Translations under genes and position numbers: made by a program
Source of the DNA: Deltaproteobacteria bacterium
Lineage (GTDB): Bacteria > Desulfobacterota > DSM-4660 > Desulfatiglandales > HGW-15
Reading direction: 5' to 3'
DNA length: 64,000 nt
Assembly: GCA_020060215.1 (NCBI GenBank)
Contig: JAGVAP010000132.1
Span: 62,001 to 126,000, forward strand
The notes under the pieces: model-generated
Told to the model about the DNA's origin: nothing
The model's database searches: none
Seen by the model: only the letters and a program-made list of their open reading frames with translations
Shown here: positions 53,482 to 61,611 of the stretch, in pieces
Position numbering within the stretch: the stretch's first letter is position 1
Layout of the letters: the number at the start of each line of letters is the position of its first letter

Positions 53482-54432
53482 CTATTTCACGAAATCATTG
53501 TAGTCGTTCACCCGGTACACATCCAGCGGGGGCCGCTGCTTGGTGTCGAGACCGGCCTCCCAGCCGTAGAGCTGGAAGACATCCTTGTTGAGCTTCCGGG
53601 TCAGCTCCCTGACAGGGATCCCCACCGGGCAGACCCTCTCGCACGCCCCGCAGTCCGTGCACCTCCCCGCACAGTGGTATGCCCGCAGAAAATGAAAGGT
53701 CATGGTATCCACGGGATCGATGCTCTTTCCCACCCACTGGGGCCTGGATTCGTCCACGAAGCAGGTGGGGCAGTAACAGAGGGGGCAACCGTTCCGACAG
53801 GCATAGCAGCGGATGCACGGCGAAAGGATCTCTCTGAAGTACTGCTGTTTTTCTTCCGCGCTCTTCCCCTCGACGGCCTCCACACCCTGAAAAGGATCGA
53901 TCCCTTTCTGCTCTTCCACCGGGTCTGCCACCATCTCGTCGTATTCCACAGGATTGCGGTGGATGCAGAGGCTGCAGTTGCTCCTCAGAACCTGCCTTTT
54001 CTCGAAGGTCTCCCGGAATCCGTCTCCCGACACCGTGATGGACCCGCCGTCTTCCGAGACCTCGAGGATCTCCCGCTCCCCGAGTCTCCTCTTCACGGCC
54101 CTGTGGTCGATCATCCCGGTACAGGGGATGCCCACGATGTAGAGCTGTTCTCTCTTGATCTGGTTTTCCACCATGTGGGTGACGATGTTCCTGGAGTTGC
54201 AGCCGTTGGCCACTATGCCCACCCTGTCGGTCCTCTTGGTCAGGTAGTTGCAGAGGTTCAGTCCGCAGTGGCTGTCCCAATGCAGACGGTCGCTCTCGGA
54301 GGGGTCCTTGATCAGGACGGGCTCGTTCATCATGGGCACGGTGCCCTTCCTGTAACCGATGAAGACGTCGACCTTCCCCCCTTCCAGGAGCTTTCGGGCA
54401 ATCGTTCTGATCTTTTCTGTATACGCGAGCAT
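53482..54432 (-). CDS. Iron-sulfur subunit (FlxB / F420-hydrogenase-beta or HdrC-like)
   Basis: A 316-residue protein. The N-terminal half resembles F420-hydrogenase/formate dehydrogenase beta subunits (VDVFIGYRKGTVP, VGIVANGCNSRN, GIPCTGMID). The C-terminal half has Cys-rich segments CIRCYACRNGCPLCYC and CTDCGACERVCPVGIPV. No clear F420 or FAD site is seen. It lies between MvhD and the FlxC-like gene, and its ATG overlaps the mvhD stop by one base (TGATG). It probably relays electrons within the Flx-like part of module B. Confidence 0.8.
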   Translation of the reverse strand: MLAYTEKIRTIARKLLEGGKVDVFIGYRKGTVPMMNEPVLIKDPSESDRLHWDSHCGLNLCNYLTKRTDRVGIVANGCNSRNIVTHMVENQIKREQLYIVGIPCTGMIDHRAVKRRLGEREILEVSEDGGSITVSGDGFRETFEKRQVLRSNCSLCIHRNPVEYDEMVADPVEEQKGIDPFQGVEAVEGKSAEEKQQYFREILSPCIRCYACRNGCPLCYCPTCFVDESRPQWVGKSIDPVDTMTFHFLRAYHCAGRCTDCGACERVCPVGIPVRELTRKLNKDVFQLYGWEAGLDTKQRPPLDVYRVNDYNDFVK

Positions 54433-54863
54433 CACGCCACCTCGGCTCTTCGCTTGACGAGGACCCTTGCGGGGCCCGAATCCTTGACCGCCTGGATCAC
54501 CTTGTTTGCGACGTCCACGAATTTGGTCGCCTCGGCAGAGGAGATCCACGAAAAATGCAGCCGCCCCGGCTCCAGACCGATATGTTCGAGCAGGTTCTTG
54601 AGCAGGGCGAATCTTCTTCTTGCGTAGTAATTACCTTCCAGGTAATGGCAGTCTCCGGGGTGTCACCCCGAGACCCAGACGCCGTCCGCGCCGTGCCGGA
54701 AGGAGGCAAGAATCAGCTTCGGGCTCACCCGGGCCGAACAGGGGACGCGGATGACCCGGATGTTCGGCGGATACTGGAGACGGCTGACACCGGCGAGGTC
54801 CGCGGCGCCGTAGCTGCACCAGTTGCACAGGAATGCGGTGATCTTGGGTTGCCAATCGTTCAT
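54432..54863 (-). CDS. mvhD: Second MvhD/FlxD-type subunit, Sec-containing (module B)
   Basis: A 143-residue protein if the in-frame UGA at 54663-54665 is Sec-67. N-terminal [16 protein letters not shown] and RVIRVPCSA match MvhD, and after UGA the frame gives [13 protein letters not shown]. In the usual VCGC motif this copy has WVSG-U, with Ser in place of the first Cys, so its cluster ligands differ from the module A copy. Reading through gives 76 further residues of normal MvhD C-terminus. GGAG lies 6 bases before the ATG chosen. It links the HdrA part of module B to the Flx-like subunits. Confidence 0.92.
54630..54646 (-). promoter_or_regulatory. Candidate SECIS hairpin in mvhD (module B)
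   Basis: ATTACC-TGGAA-GGTAAT (minus strand), a perfect 6-bp stem and 5-base loop, begins 17 bases after the UGA. It is identical to the hairpin at 43797 and encodes the same conserved HYLEGN stretch. Confidence 0.72.
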
Positions 54864-55052
54864 TTTCATCTCCACGTGCGGATCGTTGGTTTCTGTTGGA
54901 GCTTGCCGAAGGAGACCGGTGCCCCGCGACTAATGGTAATAGGGCCAACCCCCTTCTGCATCCTCTTTCATGTCATTTCCACGAACGCAGTGCGAAACCC
55001 TTGTTCGCATATTGCTCAAAATGCCGAGATGCATAACGCCCACCAAATTGGA

Positions 55053-55092
55053 CCCACCCCCCAGGGGTGGGGTGTCCGTATTCATACGGACA
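55053..55092. terminator. Two adjacent hairpins between nuoG-hdrA and mvhD (module B)
   Basis: CCCACCCC-CCA-GGGGTGGG (55053-55071) and TGTCCGTAT-TC-ATACGGACA (55073-55092) are perfect inverted repeats with 8- and 9-base arms. They lie in the 316-base gap 54864-55179. Neither is followed by a clear T run, so they may attenuate or stabilise the operon transcript. Confidence 0.5.
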
Positions 55093-55095
55093 AAT

Positions 55096-55182
55096 CCTGA
55101 GGAGTGAGGCGTACCACTCGTACGCCGCAACGACGAAGGATGCGGGCAACGCCGCAGATGGCGTTTTTCAGCAACCTGCTCA
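55096..55182. repeat. Dispersed repeat related to the 9341 element
   Basis: TGAGGAGTGAGGCGTAC...GTACGCCGCAACGACGAAGGATGCGGGCAACGCCGCAGATGG resembles the core of the element at 9341-9469. It contains GGCGTAC-CACTC-GTACGCC, a perfect stem. It fills the right end of the gap before the nuoG-hdrA stop codon. Confidence 0.6.
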
Positions 55183-58100
55183 CATCTCGTTGATCATCGC
55201 CATCAACTGCCTCTCCTCGAACCCCTTGAGGTTGAGGGCCCCCGATCGGCACGAGGCCACGCAGAGCCCGCACCCCTTGCAGAGGACCGGGTTGATCTCG
55301 GCCCTGCCTGCAAAACGTCCATCCCTGATAAGGGAAGGCGCGGAGTAGGGGCAGACCTGAACGCAGACCCCGCAGCTGCTGCAGCTCATGGGGTCTGCGG
55401 CCGCGACCATGCCGCTCACGGAGATCTTCTTCCTCGCGAGGAGGGTGACCGCCCTGGAGGCGGCCGCCTGGGCCTGGGCCACGGACTCGTCGATGGGCTT
55501 GGGGTAATGGGCCATGCCGCAGAGGAAGACGCCGTCCGTGGCGAACTGCGACGGACCGAGCTTGGCGTGCGCCTCCACGAAGAACCCGTCCTCGTTCATG
55601 GGCACCTTGAAGAACTGCGCGATCTTCTCGTCCCGATAAGGGACAATGGCGGCGGCCAGGGTGAGGAGATCGGCCTTGAGGGCGATCGGGCGGGCCAGCA
55701 CATGGTCGGTCACCTGGATCGACAGACCGTCCTTCCCGGCCGTGACCACCGGCTTCGCGTCGCGCGAGTACCGGATGAAAAAGACCCCTGACTGGCGCGC
55801 CTTTCGGTATAGAAGCTCCCGCTCCCCGAAGGTCCGGATGTCCCGGTAGAGGATGTAGACATTCATCTCCGGGTTGATCTCCTTCAGACGGACGGCACTC
55901 TCCACGGAGTGCGTGCAGCAGACCCTGGAACAATAGGGCCGATCAGGCTCCCTGGAGCCCACGCACTGGATGAAGACCGCGGAGTTGAGCCCCTTCAGAG
56001 AGGGGTCGTTTTCCATGAACCTGCGGTCCAGCTGCTGGTGGGTCAGGACGCGGGGGTCGTCGCCGTAGAGGTATTCTTTGGGCTTGTACTCATAGGCCCC
56101 GGTGGCCACCACCGCGATCCCGTGCTCGATGGTCGCCGCGTTGCCGCCCGACTCCAAGGTGGACTTGAAGTTGCCCACGAACCCCTCCACCCTGCTCAGT
56201 TCCGAGTTGAGGAAGAGATCGATGTTGCGGTCCGCCTTCACGGACTCGATCAGCTGCGCAACCTCCTTCTGGATCTCCTCGCCCTTCCAGCTCCTGAAGA
56301 GGTTCAGGGCCTGGCCCCCGAGGACCGGCTCCCTCTCCACCAGGCTGACCTGGTACCCCTGATCGCTCAGGGACCTCGCGGCGACCATGCCCGATATGCC
56401 TCCGCCGAGCACCAGCGTTTTCTGGTTCACATCGAGGGGCGGTTCGGGAAGGGGCTCCATGAGCGCGACCTTGGCCGCAGCCATCCGGACCAGGTCCTTG
56501 GCCTTTTCCGTGGCCTCGCCCGGATCGGACTTGTGGACCCAGGAGTCGTGATTCCGGATATTGGTCATCTCGAAGAGGTACTTGTTCAACCCTGCGTTCA
56601 CGAGCGTCTCCTGGAAGAGGGGCTCATGCGTCTTGGGGGTGCAGGCGGCGACCACGATCCGGTTCAGGTTGTTGGCCTTGATCACCTGGGCCATGGTGTC
56701 CTGGGTGTCCTGGGAGCAGGAGTAGAGGTTGTCCGCGACGTACTCGACATAGGGAAGGGTCTTGGCATAGTCCCGAACCGCGGCCACGTTGACCACGCCC
56801 CCGATGTTGATGCCGCAGTTGCAGACGAATACGCCGATCCTGGGCCTCTCGCCGCGCACGTCCCTCTGCTCCGGGATCTCCCTGGACCTGGTCAGGGTGT
56901 TGCGGGACTTGCTGAGAAGGGCGCCGGCCCGGGCCGCTGCCGAGCTGGCCTCGATGACGGACTGGGGGATGTCCTTGGGCCCCTGGAAGGCGCCGCACAC
57001 ATAGACCCCCTCCCGGGAGGTGGCGACCGGCTGGAAGGAGCCGGTCCTGCAGAAACCGGATTCCGTGAGCTCGATGCCGAACTTCTTTGCGAGATCCATG
57101 ACGTCCGGAGAGGATTCGAGCCCCACCGACAGGACCACCATGTCGAAGGGTTCGGTCCTGGCCTCGCCGTCCTCGCTCGCGTACTTGATGAGGAGGGCGC
57201 CGTTGCTCGCAGCGGGCTCGACCGAGTGCACCCGCGAACGGATGAAGCGGACCCCGTGCTTGTTCCTGGCATCCTCGTAGTACCGCTCGAACTCCTTCCC
57301 ATGGGTCCGCATGTCCATGTAGAAGACGGCGCAGTCCAGCCCGTCTCCGGAGTGCTCCTTGGCGATCACCGCCTCCTTGATGGCGTACATGCAGCAGACC
57401 GAGGAGCAGTAAGGATGGTCGCAGCGGTTCACGTCCCTGGACCCGACGCACTGCAGCCAGGCGATCTTCCTGGGCGCCTTGTGGTCGGAGAGTCGGACCA
57501 GGTGGCCGGAGGTGGGACCCGATGCGGAGAGGATCCGCTCGAACTCCATGGAGGTGACCACGTTCGGCAGCTTGGAATAGCCGTACGCAACGTACTTGGA
57601 CGGATCGAAGGGCTGAAAACCGGGTGCGAGGATGACCGCCCCCACGTCGAGCTCGACGATCTCGTCCTTCTGCGTGTGATCGATGGCCCCCACGCCGCAG
57701 AATTCCGTGCAGATCTTGCACCCGCCGGTCTTGAAGTGGACGCACTGGCTCCGGTCGATGGCCGGGGTGTTCGGGATGGCCTGCGCATAGGGGACGTAGA
57801 TCGGCTTGCGGCCCTTCAACCCCATGTCGTATTCCGACGGGATGCGCTTGATCGCGTGCTTTGCGATATCCTCCAGCCTGATGTGGCCGGTGGGGCAGAC
57901 CGAAACGCAGGCACCGCACCCCATGCAGAACTCCGTCTGCACATGGAAGGGGGTGTCCACCTTCATCTCCGTGCCGCGGCCGGTCAGGCTGATGGCGGCG
58001 TTCCCCATCCTCTCGCAGATCCGGGTGCAGAGGCCGCAGAGGATGCAGTCGTCGTCCTCTTTCCGGAAGCGCGGCTCCCCGATCCCGTACTTTGCGGCGA

Positions 58101-58413
58101 GCTCCTTGAGGAGGGGGACCTCCGGGCAGCGGGCCAGGAGCATCTCCACGATCAGCTTGCGGCCCTTGTGCACCGGTTCCGTGTCCGTCTTGACCTCCAT
58201 GCCCTCCCAGATCGGGTAGTTGCACGAGGTGACGAACCGCGTCCTTCGGCCGTCAAACACCTCGACCGTGCACAACCGGCACATCCCGGCAGGCTCCAGC
58301 GCCTTGTGGTAACAAAGGGTCGGGATCTCCACCCCGTACTTCTGGGCGACCTGCAGGATGTATTGTCCCTCTTCCCCCTGGACCGTCTTGCCATTCAGTT
58401 TGAACGTAATCAT
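55180..58413 (-). CDS. NuoG N-terminal / double HdrA fusion protein (module B)
   Basis: A 1077-residue paralog of the module A protein with the same order. A NuoG-like front (Cys in LCYHKALEPAGMCRLCTVEV, CILCGLCTRIC, CMGCGACVSVCPTG) is followed by an HdrA C-terminal half (YAQAIPNTPAID, VGAVILAPGFQPFDP, AWLQCVGSR). A second HdrA comes next (FVCNCGINIGG, LVLGGGISGMVAARSL, VFIQCVGSR), and two terminal ferredoxin motifs (CSSCGVCVQVCPYS, CKGCGLCVASCRSG). The FAD/Sec N-terminal half of the first HdrA is a separate gene at 60892. It lies 25 bp after nuoF. Confidence 0.9.
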   Translation of the reverse strand: MITFKLNGKTVQGEEGQYILQVAQKYGVEIPTLCYHKALEPAGMCRLCTVEVFDGRRTRFVTSCNYPIWEGMEVKTDTEPVHKGRKLIVEMLLARCPEVPLLKELAAKYGIGEPRFRKEDDDCILCGLCTRICERMGNAAISLTGRGTEMKVDTPFHVQTEFCMGCGACVSVCPTGHIRLEDIAKHAIKRIPSEYDMGLKGRKPIYVPYAQAIPNTPAIDRSQCVHFKTGGCKICTEFCGVGAIDHTQKDEIVELDVGAVILAPGFQPFDPSKYVAYGYSKLPNVVTSMEFERILSASGPTSGHLVRLSDHKAPRKIAWLQCVGSRDVNRCDHPYCSSVCCMYAIKEAVIAKEHSGDGLDCAVFYMDMRTHGKEFERYYEDARNKHGVRFIRSRVHSVEPAASNGALLIKYASEDGEARTEPFDMVVLSVGLESSPDVMDLAKKFGIELTESGFCRTGSFQPVATSREGVYVCGAFQGPKDIPQSVIEASSAAARAGALLSKSRNTLTRSREIPEQRDVRGERPRIGVFVCNCGINIGGVVNVAAVRDYAKTLPYVEYVADNLYSCSQDTQDTMAQVIKANNLNRIVVAACTPKTHEPLFQETLVNAGLNKYLFEMTNIRNHDSWVHKSDPGEATEKAKDLVRMAAAKVALMEPLPEPPLDVNQKTLVLGGGISGMVAARSLSDQGYQVSLVEREPVLGGQALNLFRSWKGEEIQKEVAQLIESVKADRNIDLFLNSELSRVEGFVGNFKSTLESGGNAATIEHGIAVVATGAYEYKPKEYLYGDDPRVLTHQQLDRRFMENDPSLKGLNSAVFIQCVGSREPDRPYCSRVCCTHSVESAVRLKEINPEMNVYILYRDIRTFGERELLYRKARQSGVFFIRYSRDAKPVVTAGKDGLSIQVTDHVLARPIALKADLLTLAAAIVPYRDEKIAQFFKVPMNEDGFFVEAHAKLGPSQFATDGVFLCGMAHYPKPIDESVAQAQAAASRAVTLLARKKISVSGMVAAADPMSCSSCGVCVQVCPYSAPSLIRDGRFAGRAEINPVLCKGCGLCVASCRSGALNLKGFEERQLMAMINEM

Positions 58414-58438
58414 GCGTGAAATCCCTCTTGGTCCTCGA

Positions 58439-60334
58439 TCATCTCACGACCACGGCGTTGAACTTACAGGCATCGAAACAGATCCCGCACTTGATGCACT
58501 TTTCCGTGTCCAGGACGTGCGGCTCCTTCTTCTCCCCGGTGATGGCTTCCTGAGGGCACTTGGGACCGCACACATGGCAGCCGGTGCAGGCCTGCTCGTC
58601 GATCTCGTAATGGAAGAGCGGCTTGCAGACGCCCGCCGGGCACTTCTTGTCGCGGATATGGGCCACATATTCGTCGTGGAAGTACAGGATGGTGGTCAGG
58701 ACCGGGTTCGGCGCCGAGGTGCCCAGCCCGCAGAGGGAGAACTTCTGGACCATCTCCCCGATCTCCTCGAGGAGCTCGATGTCGCCCTCCTTGCCGTTTC
58801 CTTCGCAGATCCCGGTCAGGATCTCGAGCATGCGCTTGATCCCTTCCCTGCAGGGGTTGCACTGACCGCACGACTCCTCCTTGAGGAACTCCAGGAAGTA
58901 GCGGGCGAGATCCACCATGCAGGTGGTCTCATCCATGACGATCATCCCGCCGGAGCCCATCATGGACCCGACCTTGGTGAGCTCGTCGAAATCCACCCCC
59001 AGGTCCAGGAAGAGCTCCGGGATGCAGCCGCCCGAAGGACCTCCGGTCTGCACCGCCTTGAAATCGCGCTTCCTCGGGATCCCCCCGCCCATCTCGAAGA
59101 TGATGTTGCGCAGGGAAGTCCCCATGGGCACCTCCACCAGACCCGTGTTCTTCACCTTACCCACCAGGCTGAATACCTTCGTGCCCTTGCTGCGCGGGGT
59201 GCCCATGCCCGAAAACCAGTCCGCGCCCTTGAGCAGGACCACCGGGACATTGGCGTAGGTCTCGACGTTGTTGAGGTTGGAGGGGCTCTCCCGGAACCCC
59301 TTCTCGACGGTATGGACGTACTTGGCCCTCGGCCTCCCGACCAGCCCCTGGAGCGAGGCCATCAGGGCCGTGGACTCCCCGCAGACAAAGGCCCCTGCGC
59401 CCGTGGAGATCTTGATCCGAAAACTGAAATCCGACCCGGCGATCCGGTCCCCGAGGAGACCCATTGCCTCCGCCTGTCGGATGGCGGTGACCAGCCTCCT
59501 CACGGCCAGCGGGTATTCGTTCCGCACATAGATGAACCCCTGGCTGGAACCGATGGCATAACCGGCGATCAGCATCCCCTCGATCACGCTGTGGGGGTCG
59601 CCTTCCAGGACGCTCCGGTCCATATAAGCGCCGGGGTCGCCTTCATCGGCATTGCAGATGACGTATCGCTCTCCATGATGTTTTGCGCAGGTTTCCCATT
59701 TGATCCCCGTGGGAAAGCCTCCGCCCCCCCGTCCTCTCAGCCCGGACTTCTTGATCGCCGCGATGATCTCCTTCGGCTCCATCTCGTCCAGGGCGCGGGC
59801 CAGGGCGAAGTAGCCGCCCCTGGCGATATACTCCTCGATGCTGTCGGGGTCGATAAAGCCGCAGTTGCGCAACGCGATCTTGACCTGCCGTGCGTAGAAC
59901 GGGATCTCCTCCAGGAAGGGGACCTTTTCCAGTTTGGCGCCATTGACCGGGTTCGGGATGTGCTCTTCCAGGAGAGAGCGGGGGTCCCGTATCTGGCCCA
60001 GGATTCCCTTCCTGTCGAACTTCCCGTCCATGTAGCCGCTGATGATCCCGGTGATCTTGTCCTGCGTTGCGCGCTTGTAGACCAGGCGCGGTCGATCCTT
60101 TGCCAGGACCTCGACCAACGGCTCTTCCTCGCAGAAGCCGATACAGCCCGTCTGGCGGACGCGGACAGGCCCGCCAGGGAATTCCGCCATCGCCTTCTCG
60201 AAGGTCTCCTTCCCGCCCGCGGCTATCCCGCAGGAGGCCATCCCGACGTTGACCACGAACCCTTCGGGGTGGTACAGCCTCCTGCTGGTCTCCGCGCTGA
60301 TCTTCTCGAGATCCTTCAAAGATCGAATTCTCAT
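58439..60334 (-). CDS. NuoF-type NADH-binding subunit (module B)
   Basis: A 631-residue paralog of the module A subunit. It has an N-terminal thioredoxin-like [2Fe-2S] domain (CGIAAG, CIGFCEEEP), FMN/NADH motifs GLRGRGGGGFPTGIKW, CNADEGDPGAYMDR and CGESTALMASLQG, the [4Fe-4S] site ESCGQCNPCREG, and two C-terminal ferredoxin motifs. FMN- and NADH-binding residues appear intact. It is 21 bp after nuoE and should be the NAD(H) entry or exit point of module B. Confidence 0.93.
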   Translation of the reverse strand: MRIRSLKDLEKISAETSRRLYHPEGFVVNVGMASCGIAAGGKETFEKAMAEFPGGPVRVRQTGCIGFCEEEPLVEVLAKDRPRLVYKRATQDKITGIISGYMDGKFDRKGILGQIRDPRSLLEEHIPNPVNGAKLEKVPFLEEIPFYARQVKIALRNCGFIDPDSIEEYIARGGYFALARALDEMEPKEIIAAIKKSGLRGRGGGGFPTGIKWETCAKHHGERYVICNADEGDPGAYMDRSVLEGDPHSVIEGMLIAGYAIGSSQGFIYVRNEYPLAVRRLVTAIRQAEAMGLLGDRIAGSDFSFRIKISTGAGAFVCGESTALMASLQGLVGRPRAKYVHTVEKGFRESPSNLNNVETYANVPVVLLKGADWFSGMGTPRSKGTKVFSLVGKVKNTGLVEVPMGTSLRNIIFEMGGGIPRKRDFKAVQTGGPSGGCIPELFLDLGVDFDELTKVGSMMGSGGMIVMDETTCMVDLARYFLEFLKEESCGQCNPCREGIKRMLEILTGICEGNGKEGDIELLEEIGEMVQKFSLCGLGTSAPNPVLTTILYFHDEYVAHIRDKKCPAGVCKPLFHYEIDEQACTGCHVCGPKCPQEAITGEKKEPHVLDTEKCIKCGICFDACKFNAVVVR

Positions 60335-60355
60335 CTCTTCGCCTCTTCTCCCGGC

Positions 60356-60853
60356 TTATTCATACCCGTCCAGCACCTTCTTCATTTCGTCCGGCGATAT
60401 CCGGGCGTGGACATCTTCATTGATCTTCACGACAGGCCCGAGGCTGCAGCAGCCGATACAACGCACCGATTCCAGGGTATATCGACCGTCCTCGGTGGTT
60501 TCACCGTCTCTGACGGCCAGATGCTCCTTGATCGTATCGTGCACGCGGCCGGCGCCGCGGACATGGCAAGCGGTGCCCAGACAGATGGAGATGACGTTCC
60601 GTCCCCTGGGTTCCAGGCTGAAACCGGCATAAAAGGTCGCGATGCCGTAGATGCGGCTGATCGGAAGCGAGACCTTCTCCGCGACATAGTACAGCGTAGC
60701 CTCAGGAAGGAAGTTGTAGCGCCTTTGGATGGCCTGGAGAATCATGATGAGATTCTCCTTGTCGCTGCCGAACTCCTTTTCGATGAGATCGTCCAGCTCG
60801 AGAAAATCGATCTCTACAGGCTGTGTGGCCTGAGCGGGGCTTGCCGCTCTCAT
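60356..60853 (-). CDS. NuoE-type [2Fe-2S] subunit (module B)
   Basis: A 165-residue thioredoxin-like [2Fe-2S] protein. Cluster Cys are in ICLGTACHVRG and VRCIGCCSLGP; the helical front has ILQAIQRRYNFLPEATLYYVAE, typical for NuoE/HndA/HydC. It pairs with NuoF. In module A the same domain is fused to HdrA'. GGGGAGG lies 7 bases before the ATG at 60853; the frame extends upstream to 60895 but overlaps hdrA' without a ribosome site. Confidence 0.92.
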   Translation of the reverse strand: MRAASPAQATQPVEIDFLELDDLIEKEFGSDKENLIMILQAIQRRYNFLPEATLYYVAEKVSLPISRIYGIATFYAGFSLEPRGRNVISICLGTACHVRGAGRVHDTIKEHLAVRDGETTEDGRYTLESVRCIGCCSLGPVVKINEDVHARISPDEMKKVLDGYE

Positions 60854-60891
60854 AGGGTTTCCTCCCCTCTTCCGGAACCGGTCCGACCCGA

Positions 60892-61290
60892 TCAAGCGAC
60901 GTCGGACACCGGTTTAGGTTGATTGACGACAGGGCAGTTCTCCACGCAGACGCCGCACCCGGTGCAGAGCTCCGTGTTGATGCTTCGGGCCCGCTTCCGG
61001 ATCTTCACCTTGAAGTGACCGGGGGTCCCTTCGATGGACTCGATATCGGAGTAGGTAATAAGCTCTATATTGAGATGCCGGCCGACCTCGACCAGTTTGG
61101 GCGAGATGATTCACATGGCGCAGTCGTTGGTGGGAAAGGTCTTGTCCAACTGGGACATGACGCCGCCAATGGCCGGAGACTTCTCGAGGAGGTAAACATA
61201 ATAACCGGAATCGGCCAGATCGAGGGCCGACTGCATCCCGGCTATACCTCCGCCGACGACAAGAACCGAGCCTTTCACCTGGTCAGACAT
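60892..61290 (-). CDS. Stand-alone HdrA N-terminal half, Sec-containing (module B)
   Basis: A 132-residue protein if the in-frame UGA at 61111-61113 is Sec-60. It begins [19 protein letters not shown] (FAD loop) and has [11 protein letters not shown], then [12 protein letters not shown], and a single ferredoxin motif [13 protein letters not shown] near the C-terminus. This is exactly the first half of a normal HdrA, ending where the HdrA half in the 55180 protein begins. Sec stands at residue 60 in both this protein and the module A copy, supporting the starts. It is the first gene of module B, 220 bases after a promoter. Confidence 0.88.
61078..61095 (-). promoter_or_regulatory. Candidate SECIS hairpin in hdrA' (module B)
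   Basis: CTGGTC-GAGGTC-GGCCGG (minus strand), identical to 50586-50603, with the loop starting 22 bases after the UGA. Confidence 0.6.
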
Positions 61291-61611
61291 ATCTCTTCTC
61301 CTTGAACGGGAAAGCTGAACTGAACAAGAGGCTTTGGATGGACCTCACCGGAACGATCGACGATTCTCAAGGTTGGCCGGGCGGGATCATCGGTCGAAAC
61401 CTTTGCGGCCGGGCGTCCCCCGACGAGCCCCTTGCAGGAGCGCCTTCGGGACGGCCTAATCCGTACGTTCCGGAAACGGCATGTATATCGATTTAATGCA
61501 CCCCTGTACGAATAGAAAAGATAGCTTGCAGGGAGAGAAGCTGTCAACCCTTTTTGAATATTTGTAAGACTTTGGAATCCCGGCCCCCTTCGGGGACCGG
61601 GAAGCAGCATC
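61291..61611. other. Intergenic leader of module B
   Basis: This 321-base gap lies before hdrA'. It contains a sigma-70-type promoter (61518-61547) giving a leader of about 220 bases. No riboswitch or terminator is recognisable. No gene was seen. Confidence 0.5.
61518..61547 (-). promoter_or_regulatory. Sigma-70-type promoter of module B
   Basis: On the minus strand TTGACA (61547-61542), an 18-base spacer and TATCTT (61523-61518) form a good promoter in the gap before hdrA'. It could drive the whole minus-strand cluster as far as 51.3 kb or beyond. Confidence 0.55.

Noticed and set aside
55909..60922. Long plus-strand frames (836 and 854 codons)
   Set aside because: They mirror the NuoG-HdrA and NuoF genes of module B and show no family motifs.
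61380..61450. Weak GG-N10-GC match on the minus strand before module B
   Set aside because: The consensus is poor around the GG and the sigma-70-type promoter nearby is better.
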